Below are positions 8,157-16,232 of a stretch of DNA of 24,053 bases, piece after piece. Positions within the stretch are counted from its first letter, which is position 1; every line of letters starts with the position of its first letter. The stretch is from an uncultured Bacillota bacterium (GTDB lineage: Bacteria; Bacillota_I; Bacilli_A; RFN20; CAG-449). The notes below the pieces were generated by a model. It was given only the letters and a program-made list of their open reading frames with translations. It was not told the origin of the DNA and searched no databases. Both the position numbers and the translations under genes were made by a program. Location of the stretch: positions 1 through 24,053 of the forward strand of contig CAJKZK010000010.1 of assembly GCA_905204225.1 (NCBI GenBank), read 5' to 3'.

Positions 8157-10583
8157 TTATGCTTGAATTAATTCAAGATTTGCATCAGTAATTAATGTTA
8201 AATCACCAATATTATGCCAGCATTGATTCATTCTAGGTGAATATTTTAAAACAATAACATTTTCACCTTCAACAATATTATAAATACCAATTTCTACTGG
8301 TTCGGTAACATCATTAGCAGTTTTGCCTTTTGTAACACTATCAGTTGCTAAATTTTCACCATTTAATGATGGATTAAAAATAAATTGTACACTTTGATCC
8401 CAGCTATTATAACCAGACATATTTAAAATCATTTTTGCAGTAGTTGCTTTAGATGAAGTAAATTTATAAGTAATTGTACTTAATTCATTATTTTTTGGTT
8501 CTTTATAAGGACATACTTGTTTATTAGAAGTATTTTTATAAATTATTTGTAAACCTTTATTTTCTGTAGCATCTTGAGAAATTGTTCCTTCTACTTTAAC
8601 TTTATCATCAGTAGAATTAAAATTAAATGTATTAGTTTCTTCAGCAATAGATAAAGTAGGAATACTTAATTCAGCATCTGTTTTAATTATCAAATCGTAG
8701 AAATCATTACTTTGGTTTTCAAATATAGTTTCTGTAAAAGAAAATTTATTAATACCTTCTTGTAAATTGTATTTTCCTAAAGTAACAATTTCACCATCTT
8801 GTAATGGAGTTTTACTATCAGTTGACATATTTTTACCATTTAATTTTGGTTCAAATTTACTATCAATTCTTGTACTTGGAGCGTTCCAGCAACCAAGTTT
8901 AATAGATACTTCTGCTAAAGCAGCTTTAGATGAATTAATAGTATATTCAAATGAGCCTTTTCCTGCTAAATATCCTTGTAATTTACCATTTTCACCAATT
9001 GAAGATTTATATAATCTTAATATTCCAGCTTCATTTTCTCCACTGATAGCAACATTACTAGTAGTAACATTAAATGTATTAGTAGTTGCATTTTCTGGTA
9101 ATTGTTCTTCATAAACTGATACATCTGCATCAGTAGTAACAGTAATACTTCTAAAATTAAAATGATTATATGTTTGAGGGATAAAAGAAAATGATAAAGT
9201 ATTTAATCCTTCTAATAATTCATAATTACCTAGTTCAATTACTTTATATTCAGTCCATTTTGCTCCAACTGGAATTTTAGCTTTACTAACCAAAATATCA
9301 CCATTTAACATACCAGTAAATACATCAGCAAAATTATATTCACTAGTTTCGCAACTCATTTCTACACTTATTTTTGCTGGAGCATTAATAGTAGAATTTA
9401 ATTTATAAGTAATTGTTCCTAATCCACCAAATTCATTTACACCAATACAATCTTCACTATCATTTTTCTTAAGAACTGGTGCCCCATCTTTTTCTCCTGA
9501 TAAAATAACATTACTTTCTAATGCTTTGAATTTTTTATCTGTAGCAGTTTCTGGAACTGTAATTTCTATATCTTCATACCAAGTAATAGTTTTAGAAGAT
9601 TCAATATTTAAACTTCTAAAATTATATACTTGTCCAGGAGTAGGATCATAAGAAAACATAATAACATTTTTACCTTTTCTTAATTTATATGTTCCTAATT
9701 CAACTGCTTTATAATTGTTCCATTGTTGTCCAGTATGGATTAAAGCTTCACTAGTTTGTTCAACTCCATTAATAGTAAAAGTAAATCTATCAGTAAATTT
9801 ATATTGAGTAGGTAATCCACTTAAAACAACAGAAATTTTTGCGTTTTCATCTTCTTCGCTAGCATTTAATCTAAAGATAATTGTTGATTTAATATAAGCA
9901 CTAACACCTGCACAATTTTCATTTTTATTTTTATTAAATCCACCTTCAATAATTGTTTTATCATCAATCGCGTTAAATTGATATCCTTGTGAAGCATTAG
10001 TCCAACGTAATAACAAATCTTCATCTCCAACTAAAGTTAATTTAACAAATGATAAACTATATCCATTTTTTCTAACAGAAAATGAAATAATATTTTCTCC
10101 TTCTTTAAGATTAATTTTTCCTAAATTAAGATCACCAAATGATTTTTCATTTTGATTAGAAGCTCTAGGTGCAGTTGTTTTAGATGTAAAATCTTTTCCA
10201 TTAACTGTTATTCTCATTAAACTAGTATATTCTACATAAGTTTTTGTAAATACTGAACCTACTTTAACTATCATTGTTACTTCTTTAGCTTTACTTGAAG
10301 TAATATTAAAAGTTAATTTTGATTCATTTTCTAAGCTCATATCTGATACATAAGAAAAATCTTCTGTACTACCTACTGAACTACCTATAGATTCAGCATA
10401 TCCATTAACTGAATTAAATTCATATTTTGTTCCTTCAACATTTATATCAGGTTTAACTGGACCTTGTGAAGAAGTAGAAGCCTTTGAGCTTGATTGTGAA
10501 GTATTATTATTACAACCAGCAATAGATACTACCCCTCCTAATAATAATGCTGAACATACTAATGTTTTTAATATTTTTTTCAT
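8157..10583 (-). CDS. Lipoprotein with five tandem CBM-like beta-sandwich modules
   Basis: 808 residues. The signal peptide ends in lipobox SIAGC (lipidated Cys24), followed by a Ser/Thr-rich linker to ~48. Five modules of ~135-160 residues follow at ~51-185, 198-335, 342-490, 497-638 and 646-804. Each has a [FY]xF/KF start, an ITYKL/FEYTI strand, a LNGxxxxS loop, LGxYxLxEGxN and a final strand near L.I.TDA.L. The layout resembles CBM6/CBM35-type galactose-binding folds; exact family not certain. ATG 10583 follows directly after the stop of the GH3 gene (TAA-ATG, no gap), with AAGAGG inside the GH3 3' end, so the two are cotranslated. Likely role: holding polysaccharide or oligosaccharides at the membrane near the anchored GH3 (inference). 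It is the last gene of the operon. Confidence 0.85.
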   Translation of the reverse strand: MKKILKTLVCSALLLGGVVSIAGCNNNTSQSSSKASTSSQGPVKPDINVEGTKYEFNSVNGYAESIGSSVGSTEDFSYVSDMSLENESKLTFNITSSKAKEVTMIVKVGSVFTKTYVEYTSLMRITVNGKDFTSKTTAPRASNQNEKSFGDLNLGKINLKEGENIISFSVRKNGYSLSFVKLTLVGDEDLLLRWTNASQGYQFNAIDDKTIIEGGFNKNKNENCAGVSAYIKSTIIFRLNASEEDENAKISVVLSGLPTQYKFTDRFTFTINGVEQTSEALIHTGQQWNNYKAVELGTYKLRKGKNVIMFSYDPTPGQVYNFRSLNIESSKTITWYEDIEITVPETATDKKFKALESNVILSGEKDGAPVLKKNDSEDCIGVNEFGGLGTITYKLNSTINAPAKISVEMSCETSEYNFADVFTGMLNGDILVSKAKIPVGAKWTEYKVIELGNYELLEGLNTLSFSFIPQTYNHFNFRSITVTTDADVSVYEEQLPENATTNTFNVTTSNVAISGENEAGILRLYKSSIGENGKLQGYLAGKGSFEYTINSSKAALAEVSIKLGCWNAPSTRIDSKFEPKLNGKNMSTDSKTPLQDGEIVTLGKYNLQEGINKFSFTETIFENQSNDFYDLIIKTDAELSIPTLSIAEETNTFNFNSTDDKVKVEGTISQDATENKGLQIIYKNTSNKQVCPYKEPKNNELSTITYKFTSSKATTAKMILNMSGYNSWDQSVQFIFNPSLNGENLATDSVTKGKTANDVTEPVEIGIYNIVEGENVIVLKYSPRMNQCWHNIGDLTLITDANLELIQA

Positions 10584-13500
10584 TTATTTTTCCTCTTTCT
10601 TTTTATTTATTGCATAATAAACAAAGGCTGAAATTGTTGTAGCAATTGATAATCCCATAACTACTCCTAAGCTTATTTGAACTTGATCAATAGCTTTTTC
10701 CCACCATGTTTTTATCTTTACAATTTTACTTGATGCACTAATACCGTTCATTGCAATAGATTGTGATTGAACATATAAAACTCTATGGCATGCTTCTCTA
10801 AGAGCTTTTACAATTGTTGGATTATCTTTATATTTATCCCAAGCTGTATATGAGCCACCTAACATCCAAACATCAGATCCTGCAACTATTGCTTCTGCTT
10901 TAACATCATCATTAATTATATAAGGAAGTCCGAATGCTGAATCCGATTCAACAAAGCCAGTGAATCCCCATTCATTTCTTAAAACTTCTGTTAATAAGCC
11001 TTTATGAACTACCGAACTAGAACAACCAATTCTATTTAAACTTGACATAATTGAATCAGCTCCACCTTCAGTAATACTAATTTCAAATGGTTTTAAATAT
11101 ATTTCTCTTATTGTTTGTTCATTTGCAAATGTAGAAACTGCTCTTCTATTTTTTTCTTGTTCATTTAAGGCAAAATGTTTAGCACATACAATAATTCCTT
11201 TACTTTTTAATCCTTTAATTTCAGAACTAGACATCATACTAGAAATAAAACTATCTTCAGAATAATATTCTGCGTTTCTTCCACAATAAGGATTTCTATG
11301 TAAATTAATTCCAGTAGCATATATTAATTGGTATCCTACATGCATTATTTCATGCGCAAAAGCTACACCTAATTTATTAATTAAATCTGTATCCCAAGTT
11401 TGAGCCATTATAATTGCACTTGGAAAGCCCATATATGTATTATCTAAATTTGCATTAGCAGCTCTTATACCTAAAGGACCATCTTGTGCTCTTGCTCCAG
11501 GAGCACCTACACTTACTGCACCTGCTAAGAACAAATATCCATAAGTACATAAATAATTCATTTCATTCCAAGATAATTGATTTAATAAATCTTCCCACAT
11601 TGGATCATTAAATGGTAAATCTTTTATCATTGCTAAGTTTAATTCACCGAATTCAGAAGTGATTGTTTCCATTAATGGCATTGTATCATTTTCATCGGCT
11701 TCAGGAACATGAGCATATTGCATATCATAAACCATTCTTTCATCTGTACATTTTAAGCTTACTGGTTTAGTTGGATATGTGTCATTCCAGTTTGATCTAG
11801 ATAAGTAAGTAATTTTTTGATCTTTTGTACCTTCATATAAATTAACATCTACATCATCAAATTGATTAGTAATTTTATAACCTGTTTGACTAGAAACAGA
11901 ATATTTTTCAAAGTCATTATTACTAATAGTAATTTTTTCAACTAATGAAGCATTACCATTTTCATCCATACCATTAGAAGTTGAATATCCTTTTTTAGCT
12001 AAAATATTATTTATAGCATTATGAGAAGATGTTCCAACACCTAAATAATAATCACCTTTTTCTAAAATATATGTTTTTTTGTTATATGAATCATATGTTT
12101 TAAAATCTTCACCTTTAACTACAACAGTTAATTTTTCTTTTTCATTTGGTTCTAATAATTTTGTTTTTGCAAATCCAACAAGTTCTACACTGGCTTTTTC
12201 AATATTATGTTCTTTATCATAATCAGTATATGGTTTTTGTAAATATACTTGCATTACTTCTTTTCCTGATAAAGAACCAGTATTTTCAATAGTTAAACTT
12301 ATTTTATAATTTTCTCCATCTTTATTGACTTGATAATCACTATATTCAAATGTTGTATAACTTACACCATGTCCAAATGGAAATGCTACTTCATCATTAT
12401 ATGACCATTCATTATTAGTAGTGCTGCCATTTGTTCCTTTAGCGTTTCTTCCACCGAGAATAGAATCTTCATATCTAGTTTCATAATATTTATATCCCAA
12501 ATATATTCCTTCTTGATATACAACATATTTATCATTACAGCTTGCAGTATAAGAAGATTCTGGAACACTACTAGAAATATCAGTAAATGTAAAATCACCA
12601 AAATTCATAGTTGATGGCATAGAATCAATATCATTAACAAATGTATCGACTAAATGTCCACTTGGATTTGTTTTACCAGAAAGAACATTACCTATAGCTT
12701 TATAAGTAGCATTACCACCAAAACCAACATTAATACAGGCATCAATTTCATCAAATTTTAATAAATTTTTCATTTGAAATGAAGTTCTTGTATTAATTAA
12801 AATAATTATTCTTTTTAATTTTCCATTTCTTTTTAGTTCACATAATTGATTTATTACTTCATATTCATCTTTTGATAAGTCTAAATATGAATTATCTAAA
12901 CATTCATCTGATCTAAAATAAATATCTCCATCTTCTCCACTATTACGAGTAAGAGTCATAATTGCTGCATCACTATATGAAGAAACTACATCACTACCAA
13001 CACCTTCAACAACCTTATTCCAAGGTGCTTCACAAACAGAAAATTCTCTATAATATGGATCTTGATTATATCTAGTATCTTTACAATTAGATCCACTAAC
13101 CATTCTCCATCCACCATAGCCTTGACCATTAGGGAAAGCATTGTTTTTATAAAAATTCCATAATTTATTATTTACTTCAAATCCTGCTCCACCTTCACTA
13201 GCAGGTGTTTCTAAAGTTTGTTTAAAATCTTTATCAATAGTAGCGGCAACTCCACCAGAACCACCACTTGCACCAGTAGCAAAATGAACAGATCCAATAC
13301 CAAATAAACTAACTTTGGAACCTTCTATAAGAGGTAAAGCATTATTTTTATTGAATAAAACTGCCATACCTTCACTAGCAACTTGTTCTCCAACATCTAA
13401 AGAATTTTGTCTCATTGCTACATCATTTAATGACCCATCTTCATTTTTAAAATCTGAAGAAAAATATTCAGTGTTTTCATCACCATTATTTTCAATAACA

Positions 13501-13646
13501 TAAGGGTTTATCTTTAATGTTCCATTAATTGAAGAAGCATTGTCTTTCATTATTTGTCCACCTACCATACTTGTAGTAAAAGCAATAACAAAGAAGACAG
13601 ATACAAAAGACCAAACTGATCTTTTTAATACATTATTTAATTTCAT
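10584..13646 (-). CDS. GH3 glycoside hydrolase, domain-reversed and membrane-anchored at both ends
   Basis: 1020 residues and intact. N-terminal TM ~12-31; then GH3-C with NSGEDGD (candidate acid/base E238) and GKTNPSGHLVDTF; Fn3-like domain ~423-545 starting at FPFGHGVSY; GH3-N barrel ~684-960 with AQDGPLGIR, GRNAEYYSED, KHFALNEQE and VESDSAFG (candidate nucleophile D902); C-terminal TM ~991-1013 behind a WW pair and a KKKEEK tail. The domain order is the reverse of canonical GH3, as in known Ruminococcus-type enzymes. The SDW motif reads SDS, so activity on a specific glucoside or xyloside cannot be assigned. ATG 13646 overlaps the upstream gene by ATGA, after a GAGGTAA site. It is the intact paralogue of the frameshifted GH3 on the other strand and is probably under LytTR control. 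Confidence 0.9.
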   Translation of the reverse strand: MKLNNVLKRSVWSFVSVFFVIAFTTSMVGGQIMKDNASSINGTLKINPYVIENNGDENTEYFSSDFKNEDGSLNDVAMRQNSLDVGEQVASEGMAVLFNKNNALPLIEGSKVSLFGIGSVHFATGASGGSGGVAATIDKDFKQTLETPASEGGAGFEVNNKLWNFYKNNAFPNGQGYGGWRMVSGSNCKDTRYNQDPYYREFSVCEAPWNKVVEGVGSDVVSSYSDAAIMTLTRNSGEDGDIYFRSDECLDNSYLDLSKDEYEVINQLCELKRNGKLKRIIILINTRTSFQMKNLLKFDEIDACINVGFGGNATYKAIGNVLSGKTNPSGHLVDTFVNDIDSMPSTMNFGDFTFTDISSSVPESSYTASCNDKYVVYQEGIYLGYKYYETRYEDSILGGRNAKGTNGSTTNNEWSYNDEVAFPFGHGVSYTTFEYSDYQVNKDGENYKISLTIENTGSLSGKEVMQVYLQKPYTDYDKEHNIEKASVELVGFAKTKLLEPNEKEKLTVVVKGEDFKTYDSYNKKTYILEKGDYYLGVGTSSHNAINNILAKKGYSTSNGMDENGNASLVEKITISNNDFEKYSVSSQTGYKITNQFDDVDVNLYEGTKDQKITYLSRSNWNDTYPTKPVSLKCTDERMVYDMQYAHVPEADENDTMPLMETITSEFGELNLAMIKDLPFNDPMWEDLLNQLSWNEMNYLCTYGYLFLAGAVSVGAPGARAQDGPLGIRAANANLDNTYMGFPSAIIMAQTWDTDLINKLGVAFAHEIMHVGYQLIYATGINLHRNPYCGRNAEYYSEDSFISSMMSSSEIKGLKSKGIIVCAKHFALNEQEKNRRAVSTFANEQTIREIYLKPFEISITEGGADSIMSSLNRIGCSSSVVHKGLLTEVLRNEWGFTGFVESDSAFGLPYIINDDVKAEAIVAGSDVWMLGGSYTAWDKYKDNPTIVKALREACHRVLYVQSQSIAMNGISASSKIVKIKTWWEKAIDQVQISLGVVMGLSIATTISAFVYYAINKKKEEK

Positions 13647-13915
13647 TTTATTACCTCTTCTTTCTTTTTATAATTCTTCTTTTTGAAGTACATAATTGTA
13701 GACAATATTAAAAATAATAAAACAATTACATCTAAAATAAATAATAATGTTTGCCACCAACTAGAAAATAAATTAGTTGTTTCATTTGTTGCTCCAGCAA
13801 TTCCATTTGTTACAATCCATGAAACAATTATGGCAAATGTCAAATAAAAAAACATTATTATGAATGTTCCAAAAAACATTCCCCAAGGTAAATTTAAGAA
13901 TTTCTTTTTGTTCAT
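13643..13915 (-). CDS. Small two-TM membrane protein, first gene of the GH3 operon
   Basis: 90 residues with a strong GGAGG site close to the start. TM1 spans ~12-36 and TM2 ~56-76, with a short loop (NGIAGATNETTNLFSSWW) and Lys-rich ends (KKKNYKKKEEVIK) that place both termini in the cytoplasm. The WWQTLLFILD stretch entering TM2 resembles the WW juxtamembrane segments before the C-terminal TMs of both GH3 proteins. Its stop overlaps the GH3 start (ATGA), implying coupled translation and probably matched amounts. A membrane partner or assembly factor for the GH3 enzyme is a reasonable guess; no family is recognised. Confidence 0.8.
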   Translation of the reverse strand: MNKKKFLNLPWGMFFGTFIIMFFYLTFAIIVSWIVTNGIAGATNETTNLFSSWWQTLLFILDVIVLLFLILSTIMYFKKKNYKKKEEVIK

Positions 13916-13936
13916 ATAACCTCCATTTTTCTTCGC

Positions 13937-13970
13937 TTAAGAAATAAAGTCGCGATCATTTATTTCTTAA
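13937..13970 (-). promoter_or_regulatory. Hairpin at the 5' end of the GH3 operon leader
   Basis: A perfect 12-bp inverted repeat (TTAAGAAATAAA 13937-13948, TTTATTTCTTAA 13959-13970) has a 10-nt loop containing TCGCGA. With the predicted -10 at 13975-13980, the transcript would begin almost at the hairpin. A second pairing, CGCTTAA (13934-13940) with TTAAGCG (13983-13989), is possible in DNA or in read-through RNA. No U run follows, so it is not a normal terminator; it may stabilise the mRNA or be a protein site. Confidence 0.55.
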
Positions 13971-13974
13971 TCAC

Positions 13975-14003
13975 AATTTAATTTAAGCGATTACATAAGT
14001 CAA
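13975..14003 (-). promoter_or_regulatory. Promoter of the small-protein/GH3/lipoprotein operon
   Basis: On the minus strand, TTGACT (13998-14003), a 17-nt spacer and TAAATT (13975-13980). The -10 is weak (4 of 6), as expected for an activated promoter. The LytTR-type operator ends 5 bp upstream of the -35. Leader to ATG 13915 is about 50 nt. Confidence 0.65.
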
Positions 14004-14008
14004 TATAG

Positions 14009-14040
14009 GAGGCATATTCGTTTTTTATTGAGGCATATTC
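14009..14040 (-). promoter_or_regulatory. Predicted LytTR regulator operator of the GH3 operon
   Basis: Two identical 11-bp direct repeats (minus strand GAATATGCCTC, at 14030-14040 and 14009-14019) start 21 bp apart, two DNA turns, which is the arrangement bound by AgrA/LytTR regulators. It overlaps the stop codon of the histidine kinase gene. A second copy precedes the response regulator gene with the same distance to its -35. Confidence 0.7.
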
Positions 14041-15382
14041 ATTTGTTAATAGATAATAAAATTGATAAAACGAAAATATTATTATTACAATCAATTATTA
14101 AATTACCATTATATTTTTCAACAATATAACGGATACTTTTCATACCATACCCATGACTATTATGATCATTCTTAGTTGTTAATGGTAATCCATCTTTTAA
14201 AATAATTTTTTCTACATTAGGATTAGAAATATTAATAGTAATTAAATTACCTGTTGAATATAATTCTACATCTATTATTCTTTTTTCAATATCATTACAT
14301 TTTAAAGTAGCCTCTATAGCGTTATCTAAAGCATTACCAAACAATGAATAAATATCTTCATCTTTCATAAAATTAAGTATTTTTCCATCTGCAACACATA
14401 TTAATTGAATGTCATTACTTGAGCATTTTAAGCTTTTTTCTGTAAGAATTGTATCAAGAACATCATTTCCAGTTTTAACAGTAGAATCATATAAAGAAAC
14501 TGCTTTTTCTATTTCATTAATAGTATCTTGAGATATGGATTTATTTTTACCTATTTGTCTAATTTGGTAACGCATATCATGACATTTCATATTAATTAAA
14601 TCGATACTTTCTTTTGATATTTCATAATTTTTCTTTTGTTGAGCATTTAATTTTTTTGTAAAATCTAAATCATTTTCTAATTCTTTATTTTTTATTAAAT
14701 GTAATTGAATTACAACAAGTAACAAACAACATAAACAATTATATGTATATATAATTATACTAGTTATAATAGCTCTATTGAGATCATAATAAATAAATAA
14801 TGAATTCAAAACAATATCAACAAGTAAACCAACAGTTACTAAAAATAATAAAGAAACGTTTTTAATTTCTAAATTTTTATATCTTCCAATATATCTTCCT
14901 AAAATAAAATAAATCAAGCCATAAACTAGCCAATAACTTAAAGCATAAATCAATAACCAAAATATTGATTCTAAATTAAAATTAGTTAAATTAATTACAT
15001 TATTTGAATATAAATCCAAAAATGGACTTTTTCCCCACATAATTAAAGTAATAATAAAATTAGATAATTCAAAAGCAAAATGTTGAGCAGTATAAGATGC
15101 TACTCCGCAAAATAAAATATTAATAAATGATTCAGCATAGCAAAAACATAATAATAAAATTGTTATAACAAATATTATAAAGAATAATCCTGAAGCAAAA
15201 AAGGAATTATTTAATAAATTAGATGGTAATAAACCAAAACATACCATTGTAAAAGACAGAAAAGCAAAAAAGGTAATTCTTATAATAAAATTTTTTCTTT
15301 TTCTTAATCTAAATGTAAACAACAATTCTGCTGCTACAATTTCAACAATAAAAAGTAAAACATTTAAAAACATTCCAGTCAT
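14039..15382 (-). CDS. AgrC/ComD-like sensor histidine kinase (HPK10, GHKL ATPase)
   Basis: 447 residues. About seven TM segments fill residues 5-228, typical of peptide-sensing Agr/Com kinases. The cytoplasmic part has a KCHDMRYQI phosphoacceptor motif (H268), an N-box GNALDNAIEA (349-358) and a G-box GYGMKSI (411-417), all typical of the GHKL subfamily. The start overlaps the response regulator stop as ATGA. Its partner is the LytTR regulator upstream. No AgrB/AgrD or ComC-type signal gene is seen in the window, so the ligand is unknown; it could be a peptide encoded elsewhere or a cell-envelope cue. There is no terminator after it, so some transcripts may run into the GH3 operon. Confidence 0.9.
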   Translation of the reverse strand: MTGMFLNVLLFIVEIVAAELLFTFRLRKRKNFIIRITFFAFLSFTMVCFGLLPSNLLNNSFFASGLFFIIFVITILLLCFCYAESFINILFCGVASYTAQHFAFELSNFIITLIMWGKSPFLDLYSNNVINLTNFNLESIFWLLIYALSYWLVYGLIYFILGRYIGRYKNLEIKNVSLLFLVTVGLLVDIVLNSLFIYYDLNRAIITSIIIYTYNCLCCLLLVVIQLHLIKNKELENDLDFTKKLNAQQKKNYEISKESIDLINMKCHDMRYQIRQIGKNKSISQDTINEIEKAVSLYDSTVKTGNDVLDTILTEKSLKCSSNDIQLICVADGKILNFMKDEDIYSLFGNALDNAIEATLKCNDIEKRIIDVELYSTGNLITINISNPNVEKIILKDGLPLTTKNDHNSHGYGMKSIRYIVEKYNGNLIIDCNNNIFVLSILLSINK

Positions 15383-16104
15383 GAATTATTACCTCTTAAA
15401 GAAAGATATCTATTAACTTCATTAATAAATTCTTTCTTTTTTAAATGTGATATTTGTAATTCATCTCCACCTACAATTGTAGACCATTGTCTTATTTCAC
15501 TTACAAATTTTAAATTAACTAAATAACATCTATTACACAAAACAAATCTAGAATCATTAATATTTTCTATTACATTTTGCATTGTATCTCTAGTTTGAAA
15601 ATCACCATGTAAAGTATGATAAATAATATTATGCTTTATTACTTCAACATATTTTAAATCAGAAATATTGATTTTTCTTTTTCCAACTCCACTTACATTA
15701 ATCCATAATATTTTATCTTTATTATTATTAAATCTAATTAATACTCTATTTAATTTAAGGCAAAAACCATAATAAGAAACAGGCTTAACAATAAAATCAA
15801 AAGCATTAACTTCATAACCTTTTATTGCATATTGTGCTAAATTTGTCACAAAAACAACAATAATACTTTGATTTACCATTCTTAATTTAGTAATTGTTTC
15901 CATTCCATTCATTCCTGGAAGTTCTATATCCATAAATACTACATCATATTTATCATGTTCTTTTAAAAATGATTCACCATTTGTAAAAGTTTTTATATTA
16001 AAATCAATATCATTTTCTTTTTTAAATTCATCAAAAAATGATACAAGTTTATTGCTTGCATTTATATCATCTTCAACAATTGCAACATTAAGGATATTAT
16101 CCAT
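15379..16104 (-). CDS. AgrA/LytTR-family response regulator
   Basis: 241 residues. The receiver domain (1-~120) has the acidic pocket ED-D at 11-13, phosphoacceptor D59 in FMDIELPG, VTN and VKPV motifs. Residues ~132-235 form a LytTR DNA-binding domain (ISDLKYVEV... FVLCNRCYLVNLKFV). ATG 16104 follows AAGGAGG at a good distance. It is cotranscribed with the kinase by ATGA overlap. Two 21-bp-spaced TATGCC repeat pairs, one before this gene and one before the GH3 operon, are its likely binding sites, which would give autoregulation and control of the GH3 genes. It belongs to the AgrA-like class; the name agrA is not given because no agrBD is present. Confidence 0.92.
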   Translation of the reverse strand: MDNILNVAIVEDDINASNKLVSFFDEFKKENDIDFNIKTFTNGESFLKEHDKYDVVFMDIELPGMNGMETITKLRMVNQSIIVVFVTNLAQYAIKGYEVNAFDFIVKPVSYYGFCLKLNRVLIRFNNNKDKILWINVSGVGKRKINISDLKYVEVIKHNIIYHTLHGDFQTRDTMQNVIENINDSRFVLCNRCYLVNLKFVSEIRQWSTIVGGDELQISHLKKKEFINEVNRYLSLRGNNS

Positions 16105-16135
16105 TATGCCTCCTTAATCACTTATTATACTTTTT

Positions 16136-16164
16136 ATATAACTTATTTTTTTTAAATATGTCAA
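16136..16164 (-). promoter_or_regulatory. Promoter of the two-component system operon
   Basis: On the minus strand TTGACA (16159-16164) is a perfect -35; TTATAT with 17-nt spacing or TATATA with 18-nt spacing serves as the -10 (16135-16141). The operator repeats end 5 bp upstream of the -35, the same as in the GH3 promoter. The start codon is at 16104. Confidence 0.7.
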
Positions 16165-16169
16165 TAATC

Positions 16170-16201
16170 GAGGCATAAATGTATTCTTTTTTGGCATATT
16201 C
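16170..16201 (-). promoter_or_regulatory. Predicted LytTR operator before the response regulator gene
   Basis: On the minus strand, GAATATGCCAA (16191-16201) and ATTTATGCCTC (16170-16180) are spaced 21 bp apart, matching the pair at 14009-14040. The sequence between operator and -35 has the same length (5 bp). This suggests autoregulation by the LytTR protein. Confidence 0.65.
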
Positions 16202-16212
16202 GTGAATTTTAA

Positions 16213-16232
16213 AAGCAGCTATTAAGCTGCTT
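16213..16232 (-). terminator. Terminator of the ECF sigma operon
   Basis: An 8-bp stem (AAGCAGCT 16213-16220, AGCTGCTT 16225-16232) has a 4-nt loop, followed on the minus strand by TTTTAAAATT. The left side of the stem encodes the last codons and stop of the lipoprotein gene (GAAGCAGCTTAA). Confidence 0.7.

Noticed and set aside
8767..9114. Plus-strand open frame opposite the CBM-like lipoprotein gene
   Set aside because: Antisense shadow; it has no ribosome site and would oppose a well-supported five-repeat coding frame.
16102..16113. A third GGCATA element at the response regulator start
   Set aside because: It is in the opposite orientation to the operator half-sites and is explained by the Shine-Dalgarno site running into the start codon (GGAGGCATAATG).
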